Counted from the stretch's first letter, positions 40,986 to 50,167 are shown. The stretch is 64,000 bases of DNA from an uncultured Lachnospiraceae bacterium (GCA_910579285.1 CAJTTT010000004.1:56020-120019); one strand, 5' to 3'. Made by a program: numbers and translations. The notes: generated by a model from the sequence alone, not told the origin.

Positions 40986-42431
40986 CTATCCAATCAGCCA
41001 GTCATACATTTCCTGATATTTCTTCGCGGATACATGCCATGAGAAATCAGCCGCCATAGCTCTGTCCACGATCTTATTCCATTCACGCTTCTTGTCATAG
41101 TAGATATGTTCTGCGTAACGGATCGTACCCAGCATCTCATGGGCATTGTAATTTGTGAAGGAAAAGCCCGTACCGCTGCCTTCATACTCATTATATGCCT
41201 GTACGGTATCTTTCAGACCGCCTGTCTCACGCACAATCGGCACCGTGCCGTAGCGCAGGGACATCAGCTGGCTTAAGCCGCAGGGCTCGAAGAGCGACGG
41301 CATAAGGAACGCATCGCTGGCCGCATAGATCTTGTGGGAAAGCGCATCCGAATAGTAAATATTGGCTGACACCTTACCGTGATACTTCCAGTCAAAATGA
41401 CGGAACATATTCTCGTACTGCTCTTCACCCGTGCCGAGCACCACAATCTGTACATTATCCTGACACAGCTCATCCATGATATAGGCAATCAGATCGAAAC
41501 CTTTCTGTCCCGTCAGTCTTGACACAATGCCGAGCATCATAGCCTTATCATCCTGGTTTAAGCCGAGCTCCTCCTGCAGGGCGCGCTTGTTCTTCCCTTT
41601 TTCCTTGCGGAAGTTAGCCGCATTGTACTTGAAATCTATATGCTTATCCGTCTCCGGGTTAAATTCATCATAATCAATACCGTTCACGATACCGCGCAGA
41701 TCTCCCGCCCTGGCGCACAGCAGACCGTTCAGGCCCTCGCCGTAGAACGCCGTCTTGATCTCTTCGGCGTAAGTGTCGCTGACCGTGGTGATGGCGTCCG
41801 CATAAACCAGACCACCCTTTAAGAGATTCGCATCCTTATATGCCTCCAGCTTATCCGCCGTAAAGAAATATCCCGGCAGGCCGGTGATCTCCTTAACCTC
41901 CTTGACGCTCCACTTGCCCTGGAATTTCAAGTTGTGGATGGTCATGGCAGTCTTAATGCCACGGTAGAACTCCCCGCCCTGGAAACGTTCTTTTAAGTAC
42001 ACCGGAATCAAGCCGGTCTGCCAGTCATGGCAGTGAATCAGATCAGGTCTGAAATCAATCACCGGGAGAATGCACAGCGCCGCCTTACAGAAAAAAGCGT
42101 ACTTTTCAATCTCAAACAGCGCATTGTCGCTGTAAGGCTGAAAGCCGTTAAAATAACTCTCGTTATCAATAAAATAATACTTCACCCCGTCGACTTCTGC
42201 TTCGAGGATTCCCACATACTCCTCTTTCCAGTGAAAATCCATGTAGAAATGGGTCTTGTAGGTGAGTTTATCCTTCATTTCCTGTTTCATGCAGGTATAC
42301 TTCGGCAGAATCACCCGCACATCAAAATACTTTTTGTCAATACACTTGGGCAGAGAGCCGACCACGTCCGCCAACCCGCCTGTTTTGATAAAAGGTACGC
42401 CCTCCGACGCGACAAATAAAATGTTCTTCAT
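40986..42431 (-). CDS. glgA: Glycogen synthase (ADP-glucose type)
   Basis: The GT5 glycosyltransferase extends alpha-1,4-glucan using ADP-glucose. It has 481 residues. The KTGGLADV motif near residues 17-24 binds ADP-glucose, HCHDWQTGLIPVYL follows, and the C-terminal half has SRLTGQKGFDLIAY and LFEPCGLSQLMSLRYGT. It appears alone, with no other glycogen genes in the window. It is followed after 4 bp by the flippase gene, an unusual partner. In spore formers glycogen-type reserves are often built before sporulation. Confidence 0.95.
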   Translation of the reverse strand: MKNILFVASEGVPFIKTGGLADVVGSLPKCIDKKYFDVRVILPKYTCMKQEMKDKLTYKTHFYMDFHWKEEYVGILEAEVDGVKYYFIDNESYFNGFQPYSDNALFEIEKYAFFCKAALCILPVIDFRPDLIHCHDWQTGLIPVYLKERFQGGEFYRGIKTAMTIHNLKFQGKWSVKEVKEITGLPGYFFTADKLEAYKDANLLKGGLVYADAITTVSDTYAEEIKTAFYGEGLNGLLCARAGDLRGIVNGIDYDEFNPETDKHIDFKYNAANFRKEKGKNKRALQEELGLNQDDKAMMLGIVSRLTGQKGFDLIAYIMDELCQDNVQIVVLGTGEEQYENMFRHFDWKYHGKVSANIYYSDALSHKIYAASDAFLMPSLFEPCGLSQLMSLRYGTVPIVRETGGLKDTVQAYNEYEGSGTGFSFTNYNAHEMLGTIRYAEHIYYDKKREWNKIVDRAMAADFSWHVSAKKYQEMYDWLIG

Positions 42432-42470
42432 ACCAACCCTCCAACTGTAGCTTGCTATTCTTACATGCAG

Positions 42471-42488
42471 GAGTTCTTATGAACTCCT
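42471..42488. other. Hairpin in the glgA leader
   Basis: GGAGTTCTTATGAACTCC has perfect 7-bp arms (GGAGTTC/GAACTCC) and lies about 40 bp upstream of the glgA start. No U-run follows, so it is a leader hairpin or operator. A TATACT -10-like box lies further upstream, but its -35 match is weak. Confidence 0.4.
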
Positions 42489-42559
42489 AAACAACAGTAT
42501 ACAATATTTCGGGTAGCAATAAAAGGATTATTTTGAATTTTGTGGAACGTTAGAATTTA

Positions 42560-43087
42560 TCACCGCCTGTACTGCAGACGGATCTTGTCCGCAATCAGCG
42601 CGATAAACTCCGAGTTGGTCGGCTTCCCCTTTCCTGTGTTGATCGTATATCCAAAAAGCGCATCGAGTGTCTCCATCCGTCCCCTTGACCAGGCCACCTC
42701 TATGGCATGGCGGATGGCGCGTTCCACCCGGCTCGGCGTCGTCTGGTATTTTTTCGCTATCGTAGGATAGAGGATCTTCGTGATGGAGCTTAGCATCTCC
42801 ACATCCTCCACCGACATCATAATCGCTTCCCGCAGATACTGGTATCCCTTGATATGGGCCGGCACCCCGATCTCATGGATCATGTCCGTCACATCCTTCT
42901 CCAGATCCCGTTCCTCTGCTTCCGATACTTCCAACGCTTCCTCTGCTTTTTCCTGTTTCTCTTTGCCCGGCTCGCCCGAAGGAACCGTTATCAGAATACG
43001 AAATTCCTTGTTTGCACGGATCAGATTATCCAGTATCCGATAAACCTGCTCCTGATCTCCCGCCGCCGTCACATTTAATGTCTCCAT
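42560..43087 (-). CDS. Spo0A-type DNA-binding protein without a receiver domain
   Basis: A 175-residue protein. Residues about 64-172 match the Spo0A effector domain very closely: MIHEIGVPAHIKGYQYLREA, ILYPTIAKKYQTTPSRVERA and RHAIEVAWSRG are the DNA-binding core and KPTNSEFIALIADKIRLQ the end. The N-terminal part is only some 63 residues. METLNVTAAGDQEQVYRILD aligns loosely with the first strand and helix of the Spo0A receiver, but the acidic pocket is altered and the phosphoacceptor Asp and conserved Lys regions are missing. The rest of it is Glu/Lys-rich. The start at 43087 has GGAGG 7 nt upstream. It stands in the region where spo0A follows spoIVB in Bacillus. Confidence 0.9.
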   Translation of the reverse strand: METLNVTAAGDQEQVYRILDNLIRANKEFRILITVPSGEPGKEKQEKAEEALEVSEAEERDLEKDVTDMIHEIGVPAHIKGYQYLREAIMMSVEDVEMLSSITKILYPTIAKKYQTTPSRVERAIRHAIEVAWSRGRMETLDALFGYTINTGKGKPTNSEFIALIADKIRLQYRR

Positions 43088-43181
43088 CTGTTTCCTCCAT
43101 TTTCCCCTTTTAATCGCCAAAACTTCTCCTCTCAATTATTATAAACGCTCCCGGGGATATGGGGAATATTTAGGCATCGCA

Positions 43182-44231
43182 TTACATGACGATCCGTTTC
43201 ACAGACTCCCGTTCAATCAGCCTGCATGGAATGCTCCGCTCCAGAACCGCCTTCGGCACACTGTCTTCGTCCAATTCCAGCCTCTCCAGCAGAATGGCAG
43301 CCGCTTCTGTCCCTATTTCGGCAAGCGGAATCTCCATTGTCGTCAGTCCGGGACTACAGAACTGGGCCAGTTCGTGATTGTCAAACCCCACCACGGAAAT
43401 ATCCTCTCCCACCCGGATACCGCGCTCCTCGAAATATCTGCACATACCGCCCGCCATGCGGTCGTTCATACAAAAAACGGCCGTCACGCCCTCCTTCACC
43501 AGACTGCCCGCCAGCTCATAGCCGGATTCCTTCTCCCAGTCTCCATAGCGCACATATCCGGGATTATACAAAATGTTTTCTTCAAAGAGCGCTCTCTGAT
43601 AGCCTCTCAGGCGGATTCTGGTATGTATGTTATTTTCCCGGCCTCCCAGAATACCGATCCTGCGGTGTCCCATAGAGATCAGATATCTGGTCATCTCACA
43701 GGCCGCCAGCTCATCATCGATCACTACAGCAGGCGTATGCGCCGAGCGGGTATAGGCGTAAGCCATCACCGTCGGAATCGGCATGGCATCCGAAAAATAC
43801 CTGATATTTCTGGCATGCCCCGCAATGTAGAGCAGGCCGTCCACCCTGATAGACAGCATCTCCTGCATGACGGCAGTAACCACGGAACGGTAAGCGCTTT
43901 CATTGTCAAACCAGCTTTCTCCCCATCTGGCATACAGACGGAGATTCTGGATCATCGTTCTGTATTTTTTCTTCTCACAGTACGCCATAACTCCTTCCAG
44001 GATAGCCGGCGTGGTAAACTGCGCAATATCCTCCGCGACAATGCCAATGATATTGGTTCTCTTCTTTCTCAGTCCTCTTGCCGCGTAGTCCGGGCGGTAC
44101 CCCTTCTCCCGGACAGCTTCCAGCACTTTCTTTCTTGTCTCCACTCCCACATTAGCCCTTCCGTTTATGACATTAGATACCGTTGCAACAGAAACGCCGC
44201 ATTCTCCCGCAATCTCCTTGATTGTTACCAT
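43182..44231 (-). CDS. LacI-family transcriptional regulator
   Basis: A 349-residue repressor-type regulator. The N-terminal helix-turn-helix VTIKEIAGECGVSVATVSNV and hinge ARGLRKKRTNIIGIV are typical. The periplasmic-binding-like core (about 60-340) ends in VVGFDNHELAQFCSPGLTTMEIP. It should bind a sugar or related small molecule. No sugar transporter or enzyme is near. The chemoreceptor gene lies upstream on the same strand, with a hairpin in the 128-bp gap. The Spo0A-like gene follows after 94 bp. Confidence 0.9.
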   Translation of the reverse strand: MVTIKEIAGECGVSVATVSNVINGRANVGVETRKKVLEAVREKGYRPDYAARGLRKKRTNIIGIVAEDIAQFTTPAILEGVMAYCEKKKYRTMIQNLRLYARWGESWFDNESAYRSVVTAVMQEMLSIRVDGLLYIAGHARNIRYFSDAMPIPTVMAYAYTRSAHTPAVVIDDELAACEMTRYLISMGHRRIGILGGRENNIHTRIRLRGYQRALFEENILYNPGYVRYGDWEKESGYELAGSLVKEGVTAVFCMNDRMAGGMCRYFEERGIRVGEDISVVGFDNHELAQFCSPGLTTMEIPLAEIGTEAAAILLERLELDEDSVPKAVLERSIPCRLIERESVKRIVM

Positions 44232-44304
44232 AACCCCTTTTACCTTCTCTCCTTTCCTCCTAATTTGATCGGTTTCCTCATCTGTTTTGTCACTTACAAT
44301 GACA

Positions 44305-44335
44305 AATGGACGCAGGTTACACGCCTGCGCCCATT
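44305..44335 (-). terminator. Hairpin between the chemoreceptor and lacI-type genes
   Basis: AATGGACGCAGG (44305-44316) pairs with CCTGCGCCCATT (44324-44335) with one mismatch. On the minus strand only a short T-run follows, so it may be a weak terminator. A separate inverted repeat TTGTCA/TGACAA (about 44287-44305) lies next to it and could be an operator. Confidence 0.4.
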
Positions 44336-44359
44336 CGCTATTGTAAACTCCCCCTGGAT

Positions 44360-46408
44360 TTATCTGTGGAATCTCCCGACAATCTCTCCAAGGTGATCCG
44401 CCATATCCCTGTTCTGTATGGATTGATCCTGCGTTTCCTCTGCTATCACAGCCGTTGTCTCATTCTTCTCCACAATGGTACCGATGGCAATCTGGTTCTC
44501 AGCCATAATCACACTCACATTGCTTGCATTTTCAGCTATCTGTGCCACGGAACTCTCCAGCCTTCCGACTGCTGCAAGCATCTCGTCCAGCTTATCCTTG
44601 ATTCCGCTCACCGACTGGCTGTAATCTGTGGACTTCTCCGCAAAGCCCTTGAACTGCACCACCACCTCCTGCTCGATAAAGGAAATGATGGATTCAAAGC
44701 ATGTATTCACGGTAGCGATACTGCTGTTGGCCTCTCCGCAAATATCCTGAATGGAGGAGGCGGTCTCCTTGGACGTCTCCGCCAGGTTTGCAATGGAGCC
44801 GGCCACCACAGCAAAGCCTCTGCCAGCCTCCCCGGCTCTTGCCGCCTCGATAGAAGCATTGAGAGACAGCAGATTGGTCTTGCCTGCTATACTTAAGATC
44901 TCTGCCGCCAGTTCGTTGATCTTCGTCAGACTCTTGAGCTTCTCGATCGCTTCCTCAACGGCAGCCTTCGTCTCTCCCAGCTTTTCCTCCCCGTTCCGAT
45001 AGGCAAAATCCGCTTCGTCCTTCATATCTATGGCGCTCCCGATCACCTCATCGCTTGTAGACACCGAAGACTGAATCCCATCCAGAATAAGATCTACCAG
45101 ATGGTTGATGCTGTCTATCTCTGAATTGACATTCTGGACAAGCGTATTCGTGTTATCCATGGATGCCGACAGTTCCTCTGTAGCCGCGATGTTATCCGAA
45201 GTATCGTCCGCCAGAGACTGGGCCGAACTACGCATGCTCTCCGCTTTCTCGTTGAGGGAACGGGAACAGTCATTGAGGGTGTCCGATATGGCCTGCAGGG
45301 AATGGATCAGCCCGTCAGTGGCCTCAGCGATACAGCCAAGCTCATCGCTCCGCTGGATATGTTTCTGAATGACCAGATTATCCGCTATATTAAACTGCTG
45401 CAACGCCACAATGCTCTCCTCGATGGCTCTCAGCGGTTTCATAAGCCCTCTGATAATCACGCTGGAAACCACAAGCAGAACCACAAGCGCTGCTGCCCCC
45501 ATATACATCATAATGCGTTTCAGCCTGTCAGTCGTCGCAAAAATCTCCTCCGATCTGTCAGATACAATAAAGAGCCAGCCCCGGTTCGCCATATAATAGT
45601 AGGTGGCGATATTTTTCCTGCCATCCTTCGTATACTCCGTAAATCCCATGTCGTTTGCAGCAGTTCCGGCGTACTGCGCGCACAGCGTGTGGATATATTC
45701 CTCCTCTGCCTCAGTTCCAACCTTCTCACTATCCTCACAGAATATGTACTGGGCGCTTGCCGCATTTACCATGCAGTATTCCGCATTCTCCATACCCTGC
45801 ATGGTAAGGGAATCCAAAACCTGAATCAGTCCTGTGGTGAACACACCGCCGCCCACCAGGCCGACAGGACTGCCATTTTCATCAAAGACCGCGCGGTATA
45901 TGGATACGATCTGCTGACCGCTGGCGGGTGAGATGATAATGCCTGTATTATATACGCCGTCCGCCGCGAGCAGCGCATCCTGCAGCGCCTTGAGCGGCTC
46001 CCCCTCCCGGGTGGTGATTCCCACCACCGCGGCGTTGGTGTGAGCCAGCACATGGGTGTTCCATTCGCTCACATAAAGTCCTTCCAGATTACTCACGTCA
46101 GCCGAAAACTTTTCCGTATAAGCCTGCGCGGCCGCCACCGCCGCTTCATCGGTTGGATTTTTCAGAACCGCCAGAATCTCTCCTGCCCGGCTGTAAGCCG
46201 TGAGCGTCTGCTCTACTTCCTGCACATAATTCTCAATAATCCGGCTGCGTTCCTCCACCACCGTCTCCATGCTGTTTGTAGTGCTCCGTCTCGTATCATT
46301 GGTAATCGCATTGCCGATAAAGAGCACCATAGCTGCCATAACAATAATCTGCACCGTCAAAATACAAGCTGTAATCTTCGTACTCAGTCCAAACTTCACT
46401 CTTTTCAT
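44360..46408 (-). CDS. Methyl-accepting chemotaxis protein (dCACHE-type)
   Basis: A 682-residue chemoreceptor. Membrane segment 1 is at about 10-32, an extracytoplasmic sensor of about 265 residues resembling double-CACHE domains follows, then membrane segment 2 at about 301-321, a HAMP domain to about 375, and a cytoplasmic signalling coiled coil. The hairpin tip NLLSLNASIEAARAGEAGRG lies at about residues 512-531. No C-terminal CheR-binding pentapeptide is seen. There are no other chemotaxis genes in the window. Its promoter has TTGACA and TATAAT 18 bp apart. Confidence 0.94.
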   Translation of the reverse strand: MKRVKFGLSTKITACILTVQIIVMAAMVLFIGNAITNDTRRSTTNSMETVVEERSRIIENYVQEVEQTLTAYSRAGEILAVLKNPTDEAAVAAAQAYTEKFSADVSNLEGLYVSEWNTHVLAHTNAAVVGITTREGEPLKALQDALLAADGVYNTGIIISPASGQQIVSIYRAVFDENGSPVGLVGGGVFTTGLIQVLDSLTMQGMENAEYCMVNAASAQYIFCEDSEKVGTEAEEEYIHTLCAQYAGTAANDMGFTEYTKDGRKNIATYYYMANRGWLFIVSDRSEEIFATTDRLKRIMMYMGAAALVVLLVVSSVIIRGLMKPLRAIEESIVALQQFNIADNLVIQKHIQRSDELGCIAEATDGLIHSLQAISDTLNDCSRSLNEKAESMRSSAQSLADDTSDNIAATEELSASMDNTNTLVQNVNSEIDSINHLVDLILDGIQSSVSTSDEVIGSAIDMKDEADFAYRNGEEKLGETKAAVEEAIEKLKSLTKINELAAEILSIAGKTNLLSLNASIEAARAGEAGRGFAVVAGSIANLAETSKETASSIQDICGEANSSIATVNTCFESIISFIEQEVVVQFKGFAEKSTDYSQSVSGIKDKLDEMLAAVGRLESSVAQIAENASNVSVIMAENQIAIGTIVEKNETTAVIAEETQDQSIQNRDMADHLGEIVGRFHR

Positions 46409-46459
46409 GTCTTTCGCTCCTTGTCCTGATTGATTATTCGAGTTGTATGATAGTAGATT

Positions 46460-46512
46460 AAACGTTTTACTGCTATTAGAAAATTATATAAAGAAATCTC
46501 TTTCTTTGTCAA
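46460..46512 (-). promoter_or_regulatory. Chemoreceptor promoter with AAACGTTT palindrome
   Basis: TTGACA (46507-46512 on the minus strand) and TATAAT (46483-46488) are separated by 18 bp. Just downstream, AAACGTTT (46460-46467) is a perfect palindrome centred on CG, the usual centre of LacI/CcpA-family operators. The LacI-type gene is the next gene in the series, so it is a candidate to bind here. Confidence 0.55.
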
Positions 46513-46558
46513 CCTTTGTCAATAGGAAATTTGATATAATTTTTCTTTGTACAGCACG

Positions 46559-47905
46559 TCAGTGCGTCAACATCTCTTCTATAAAGATCCCATACCCCTT
46601 TGTGGAATCATTTACCAGCACATGGGTCACTGCTCCTACCAGCTTCCCGTTCTGGATGATGGGGCTTCCGCTCATCCCCTGGATGATCCCGCCTGTCAGC
46701 ATCAACAGTTTCTCGTCCACCACCCGGATCACAATTCCCCGGTTGACATTCTCGTGCTCCAGATTGACTTCCACAATCTCCACATCATAAAACTCCGGCT
46801 CCCCGGAGACCGAGCAGATAATCTGGGCCGGTCCCATCTCAATCTCCTGCTTCAAAGCGATAGGCACCGGCTCATAGACGGAGTTTGCCACCAGCTCCTC
46901 ATCGCAGACACCGAATATCCCTTCCGCCGTATTTTCTGTAATCTCACCGATCACATTATCACTGTCGTATTCAATGTATCCCGTCAGTTCCCCGGGCGCG
47001 CCGTTAGCGCCTCTGGTAATACCTACAATCTCCGTCCTGTAGAGTGTTCCCTCCTCCAGATTCATCAAAATGGATGTGTCCACATCGTTGATGCCGTGTC
47101 CGAGCGCGCCGAAGGTGCTGTCTGTGCCCTCATAAGTCATGGTGCCGATTCCCTGGGCATTATCCCGTATCCAGATTCCCAGCTTCCACTCCTCCATCCG
47201 ATTTTTTCCGGCATTGATGCAAACATCCGTTATTTCATTATTTCTCCTGATGGTGAGCACCATGTCCTCCCCTTCAGAATCCTCCACCAGGCGGATAAAC
47301 TGTTTCTTATTTTCCACAGGCTCCCCGTTGCTCTCCAGTATATAATCTCCCTTCTGCAGCACATACTTGGCCGGAGATATGGTCTCTCCTCCGCTGTTTT
47401 CGAACTCACCGATGCCAACCACCAGCACGCCGTCGGTCTTTACATAGATACCGATGGGAATGCCGGAGGGTATCAGCATTTTATCCTGGATCACCTCGAT
47501 ATCCACATTCTTATAGGGAAGTACGCCAAACAGCTTCAGATTCATCTGGTATGAGTCAATCTGATTCGCCTTCAGCTTTACCGTCCGCGCAAAATCCACA
47601 TGAATGCTGTCTGCGCTGTTTTCCTCCCCTGCCAGTAAAAATGCCTCATCCTTCTCATCCACGTCTGTCACGGAAGCCACAGGAGCCGCCTCCTCGGGTA
47701 TACGGTAAATCTCCCCCGAAACCGGCACCCGAAAGTCAAATTCCTGCTCCACCCCGGCCCGGATCCTGATCTGCGACGGGATCTTATTCCAATAAGAAAA
47801 ATAGATCGAAAAAAGAAGCGCGGCGATGCCTGCCAAAAGCAGCAGCCACAAAAAACCCCGGTATTTTCTCTCCTGTTGCTCAGTCATATATATCGAATTG
47901 CTCAC
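46559..47905 (-). CDS. spoIVB: SpoIVB serine peptidase
   Basis: SpoIVB is secreted from the forespore and cleaves SpoIVFA to start pro-SigmaK processing. The 448-residue protein has a membrane anchor (about 19-38), a PDZ domain (about 140-225), and an S55 peptidase domain with the catalytic His270 in FGALGHGINDVD and Ser412 in GMSGSPIIQ. The start is a GTG at 47905, supported by GGAGAGG upstream; an ATG at 47887 is the alternative. It follows recN as in Bacillus. Confidence 0.93.
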   Translation of the reverse strand: MSNSIYMTEQQERKYRGFLWLLLLAGIAALLFSIYFSYWNKIPSQIRIRAGVEQEFDFRVPVSGEIYRIPEEAAPVASVTDVDEKDEAFLLAGEENSADSIHVDFARTVKLKANQIDSYQMNLKLFGVLPYKNVDIEVIQDKMLIPSGIPIGIYVKTDGVLVVGIGEFENSGGETISPAKYVLQKGDYILESNGEPVENKKQFIRLVEDSEGEDMVLTIRRNNEITDVCINAGKNRMEEWKLGIWIRDNAQGIGTMTYEGTDSTFGALGHGINDVDTSILMNLEEGTLYRTEIVGITRGANGAPGELTGYIEYDSDNVIGEITENTAEGIFGVCDEELVANSVYEPVPIALKQEIEMGPAQIICSVSGEPEFYDVEIVEVNLEHENVNRGIVIRVVDEKLLMLTGGIIQGMSGSPIIQNGKLVGAVTHVLVNDSTKGYGIFIEEMLTH

Positions 47906-47946
47906 TCTTCACATTCCTCTCCTGCTTTATTCTGTGTGTACGACAC

Positions 47947-47976
47947 GAAAGGACACACTTTACAGTATGTCCTTTC
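47947..47976. other. Hairpin between recN and spoIVB
   Basis: GAAAGGACA (47947-47955) pairs perfectly with TGTCCTTTC (47968-47976). There is no U-run on the minus strand, so it is unlikely to be a full terminator. It may separate the recN message from spoIVB, which in spore formers usually has its own forespore promoter. Confidence 0.45.
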
Positions 47977-48010
47977 TAGTATGTGAAGAATCCGATTTTT
48001 TAATGTTATA

Positions 48011-49687
48011 TTATTTGGTTTTTCCTGCCAATTCTTTCATTTCCTGCGCATTTTTTATGGCGCTCTCCGTAATCACGTCGCCGCCGAGCATTCTGGCAAG
48101 TTCCTCCACGCTCTCTTCCTGCCCCAGTTCTCTGATTCTGGTAATGGAACGGTTGTCCTCCACCTGCTTCTCTATCACAAAATGAGTGTCAGCCATCGCC
48201 GCAATCTGGGGCAGATGGGTAATACAGATCAACTGGTGGCCTTTTGCTAAAATTCCCATTTTTTCCGATACTTTCCACGCCGTTCTGCCGCTGATCCCGG
48301 TGTCAATCTCATCAAAAATCAACGTCTCGATCTCATCCTTATCTGCAAGGTGCGTTTTGAGCGCCAGCATCATGCGGGATAGTTCTCCTCCGCTTGCCAC
48401 CTGTGAAAGTTCCCTGACCGGCTCTCCCGGATTCGTGGAAATCAAAAACCGCACCCTGTCAAACCCGTTTTCGGAAAGCCGCTCCTCCTCGGATTCCACC
48501 TGAATCTCGAAAACTGCCTGTCCAAAATTGAGATCTTCCAGTGCCCCGCGCATTTTTTCAGAAAGCGTCTGTGCATTTTCCCGGCGCAGGCCGGAAATCT
48601 CCTGTGCCAGAACAATCGCTTCCTCCTTCAGCGCTGCCGCCTCCTTTTCCAGAGCCGCCCTGTAAGCGTCATAGTCCTGATACTTTTCCAGTGTCTCCAG
48701 CGCGCGCTCCCGGTATGCCAGAACTTCCTCCACCGTATTTCCATATTTTGACTTTAAGCGGTTCAACAGGTTCAGGCGCGTTTCCGTCTGCTCAAACAGC
48801 CCCGCGTCAAACTCCAGCCCCGAAAGGTATTCCGCCATTCCTCTGTTATAGTCGTTTAAAAGACTGTCAATGTCCAAAAGCTGCTTTTCGTACTCCTGCA
48901 GCGTCTCATCGTAGGAAGACACAGACCGTATTTCCCGGATCGCCCTGGCAATCACACTGCCGGCCCCGCTGTTCTCGTAGCCGCACAGAGCATGGGCGCT
49001 GACCGCCGCCTCCTCGATCTTTCTGGCGTTGCTCATCCGCTGGTAGGCCCGCTCAACCTCTTCATCTTCTCCCGGCACAAGAGCCGCCTCCTCAATCTCC
49101 CGGCATTCAAACTCCGCCAGGGAGCACTCTCTCCGGCGTGTCTCCTCATCCATTTCATTCTCGGACAGTTCCCGGCGCTTGTCACGATACTTTCGGTAAA
49201 TGCCGCACAGCCGCTCCTTTTTCTCCGAAAGTCCGCTTCCTGCGTAGGCGTCCAATATTTCAAGCTGTTTCGCTTCCTTTAATAGCGACTGGTGCTCATG
49301 CTGCCCGTGAATATCAATCAGAATCTCCGAGAGCTGTCTGAGCTGTTTCGCCGTCACTGTCTCTCCACAGACTTTACACTGACTGCGGTTTTCCATAATC
49401 TTCCTCTGCAGGATAAGCTGTCCCTCCTCCAGGGAAAACTCCATTTCCTGAATGGCTTTGATCTGTGCAGGGTCCTCCACGGTAAATACCAGTTCTACCA
49501 GCGCGTACTCCGCCCCCGAGCGGATCATCTCCTTATCCGCCTTGGCGCCAAGCGCCAGATTGATGGAACCGATGATAATGGATTTTCCGGCGCCCGTCTC
49601 GCCGGTCAGAATATTGAGTCCGCCGCCGAACGTAACCTCCGTCTCGTCAATCAAAGCCAGATTTTTCACATGTAAACTCTGTAACAT
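48011..49687 (-). CDS. recN: DNA repair protein RecN
   Basis: RecN is an SMC-like ATPase acting early in double-strand break repair. The 558 residues show Walker A LTGETGAGKSIIIG at residues 27-40, central coiled coils with a short turn, the ABC-type signature EPVRELSQVASGGELSRMML (about 425-444) and Walker B TLIFDEIDTGISG. It lies between argR and spoIVB as in Bacillus, with 12 bp to argR. No LexA box is seen directly before it, so it is probably read from upstream. Confidence 0.96.
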   Translation of the reverse strand: MLQSLHVKNLALIDETEVTFGGGLNILTGETGAGKSIIIGSINLALGAKADKEMIRSGAEYALVELVFTVEDPAQIKAIQEMEFSLEEGQLILQRKIMENRSQCKVCGETVTAKQLRQLSEILIDIHGQHEHQSLLKEAKQLEILDAYAGSGLSEKKERLCGIYRKYRDKRRELSENEMDEETRRRECSLAEFECREIEEAALVPGEDEEVERAYQRMSNARKIEEAAVSAHALCGYENSGAGSVIARAIREIRSVSSYDETLQEYEKQLLDIDSLLNDYNRGMAEYLSGLEFDAGLFEQTETRLNLLNRLKSKYGNTVEEVLAYRERALETLEKYQDYDAYRAALEKEAAALKEEAIVLAQEISGLRRENAQTLSEKMRGALEDLNFGQAVFEIQVESEEERLSENGFDRVRFLISTNPGEPVRELSQVASGGELSRMMLALKTHLADKDEIETLIFDEIDTGISGRTAWKVSEKMGILAKGHQLICITHLPQIAAMADTHFVIEKQVEDNRSITRIRELGQEESVEELARMLGGDVITESAIKNAQEMKELAGKTK

Positions 49688-49699
49688 TCTACCCTCTTC

Positions 49700-50146
49700 T
49701 CACACTATTCTGCCGATCTTCTCCATCACGGTCCGGGCATCCTGCTCGCTCCTCATCGCCATCATCACCGTGTTGTCCCCGGCGATGCAGCCCACGACCT
49801 CCTCAATTTTCATGGCGTCCACCGCCGCCGCCACAGCCATCGCCATGCCCGACACGGTCTTCAGCACCAGGAGATTTTGCGCCAGATCCATAGAAAGATA
49901 CCCTTCCTTCAAAACCCTTCCGTACTTATCCCCCAGATGCACTTCCTCCCCGCCGAAAGCCACATATTTCTGCCGTCCCCTGCCGTTTGGAATTTTGGAA
50001 AGCTTTAATTCTCTGATATCCCGGGAAACGGTAGCCTGCGTGACCTCGTATCCGTCCGCCCGCAGCCGCTCCACAAGCTCCTCCTGGGTTTCTATCTCAA
50101 ACTGTGTAATCAGCTCCGTGATCTTCTCGTGCCTCTTCTTTTTCAT
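49700..50146 (-). CDS. argR: Arginine repressor ArgR/AhrC
   Basis: A 148-residue regulator of arginine synthesis and breakdown. The N-terminal winged helix (about 1-70) contains LIREFE-like ELITQFEIETQEELVERLRA and the recognition segment TQATVSRDIRELKLSKIP. The C-terminal arginine-binding part ends VVGCIAGDNTVMMAMRSEQD. It follows nadK with a 21-bp gap and precedes recN. Confidence 0.95.
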   Translation of the reverse strand: MKKKRHEKITELITQFEIETQEELVERLRADGYEVTQATVSRDIRELKLSKIPNGRGRQKYVAFGGEEVHLGDKYGRVLKEGYLSMDLAQNLLVLKTVSGMAMAVAAAVDAMKIEEVVGCIAGDNTVMMAMRSEQDARTVMEKIGRIV

Positions 50147-50167
50147 AACACGCTCTCAAATCCTCTT

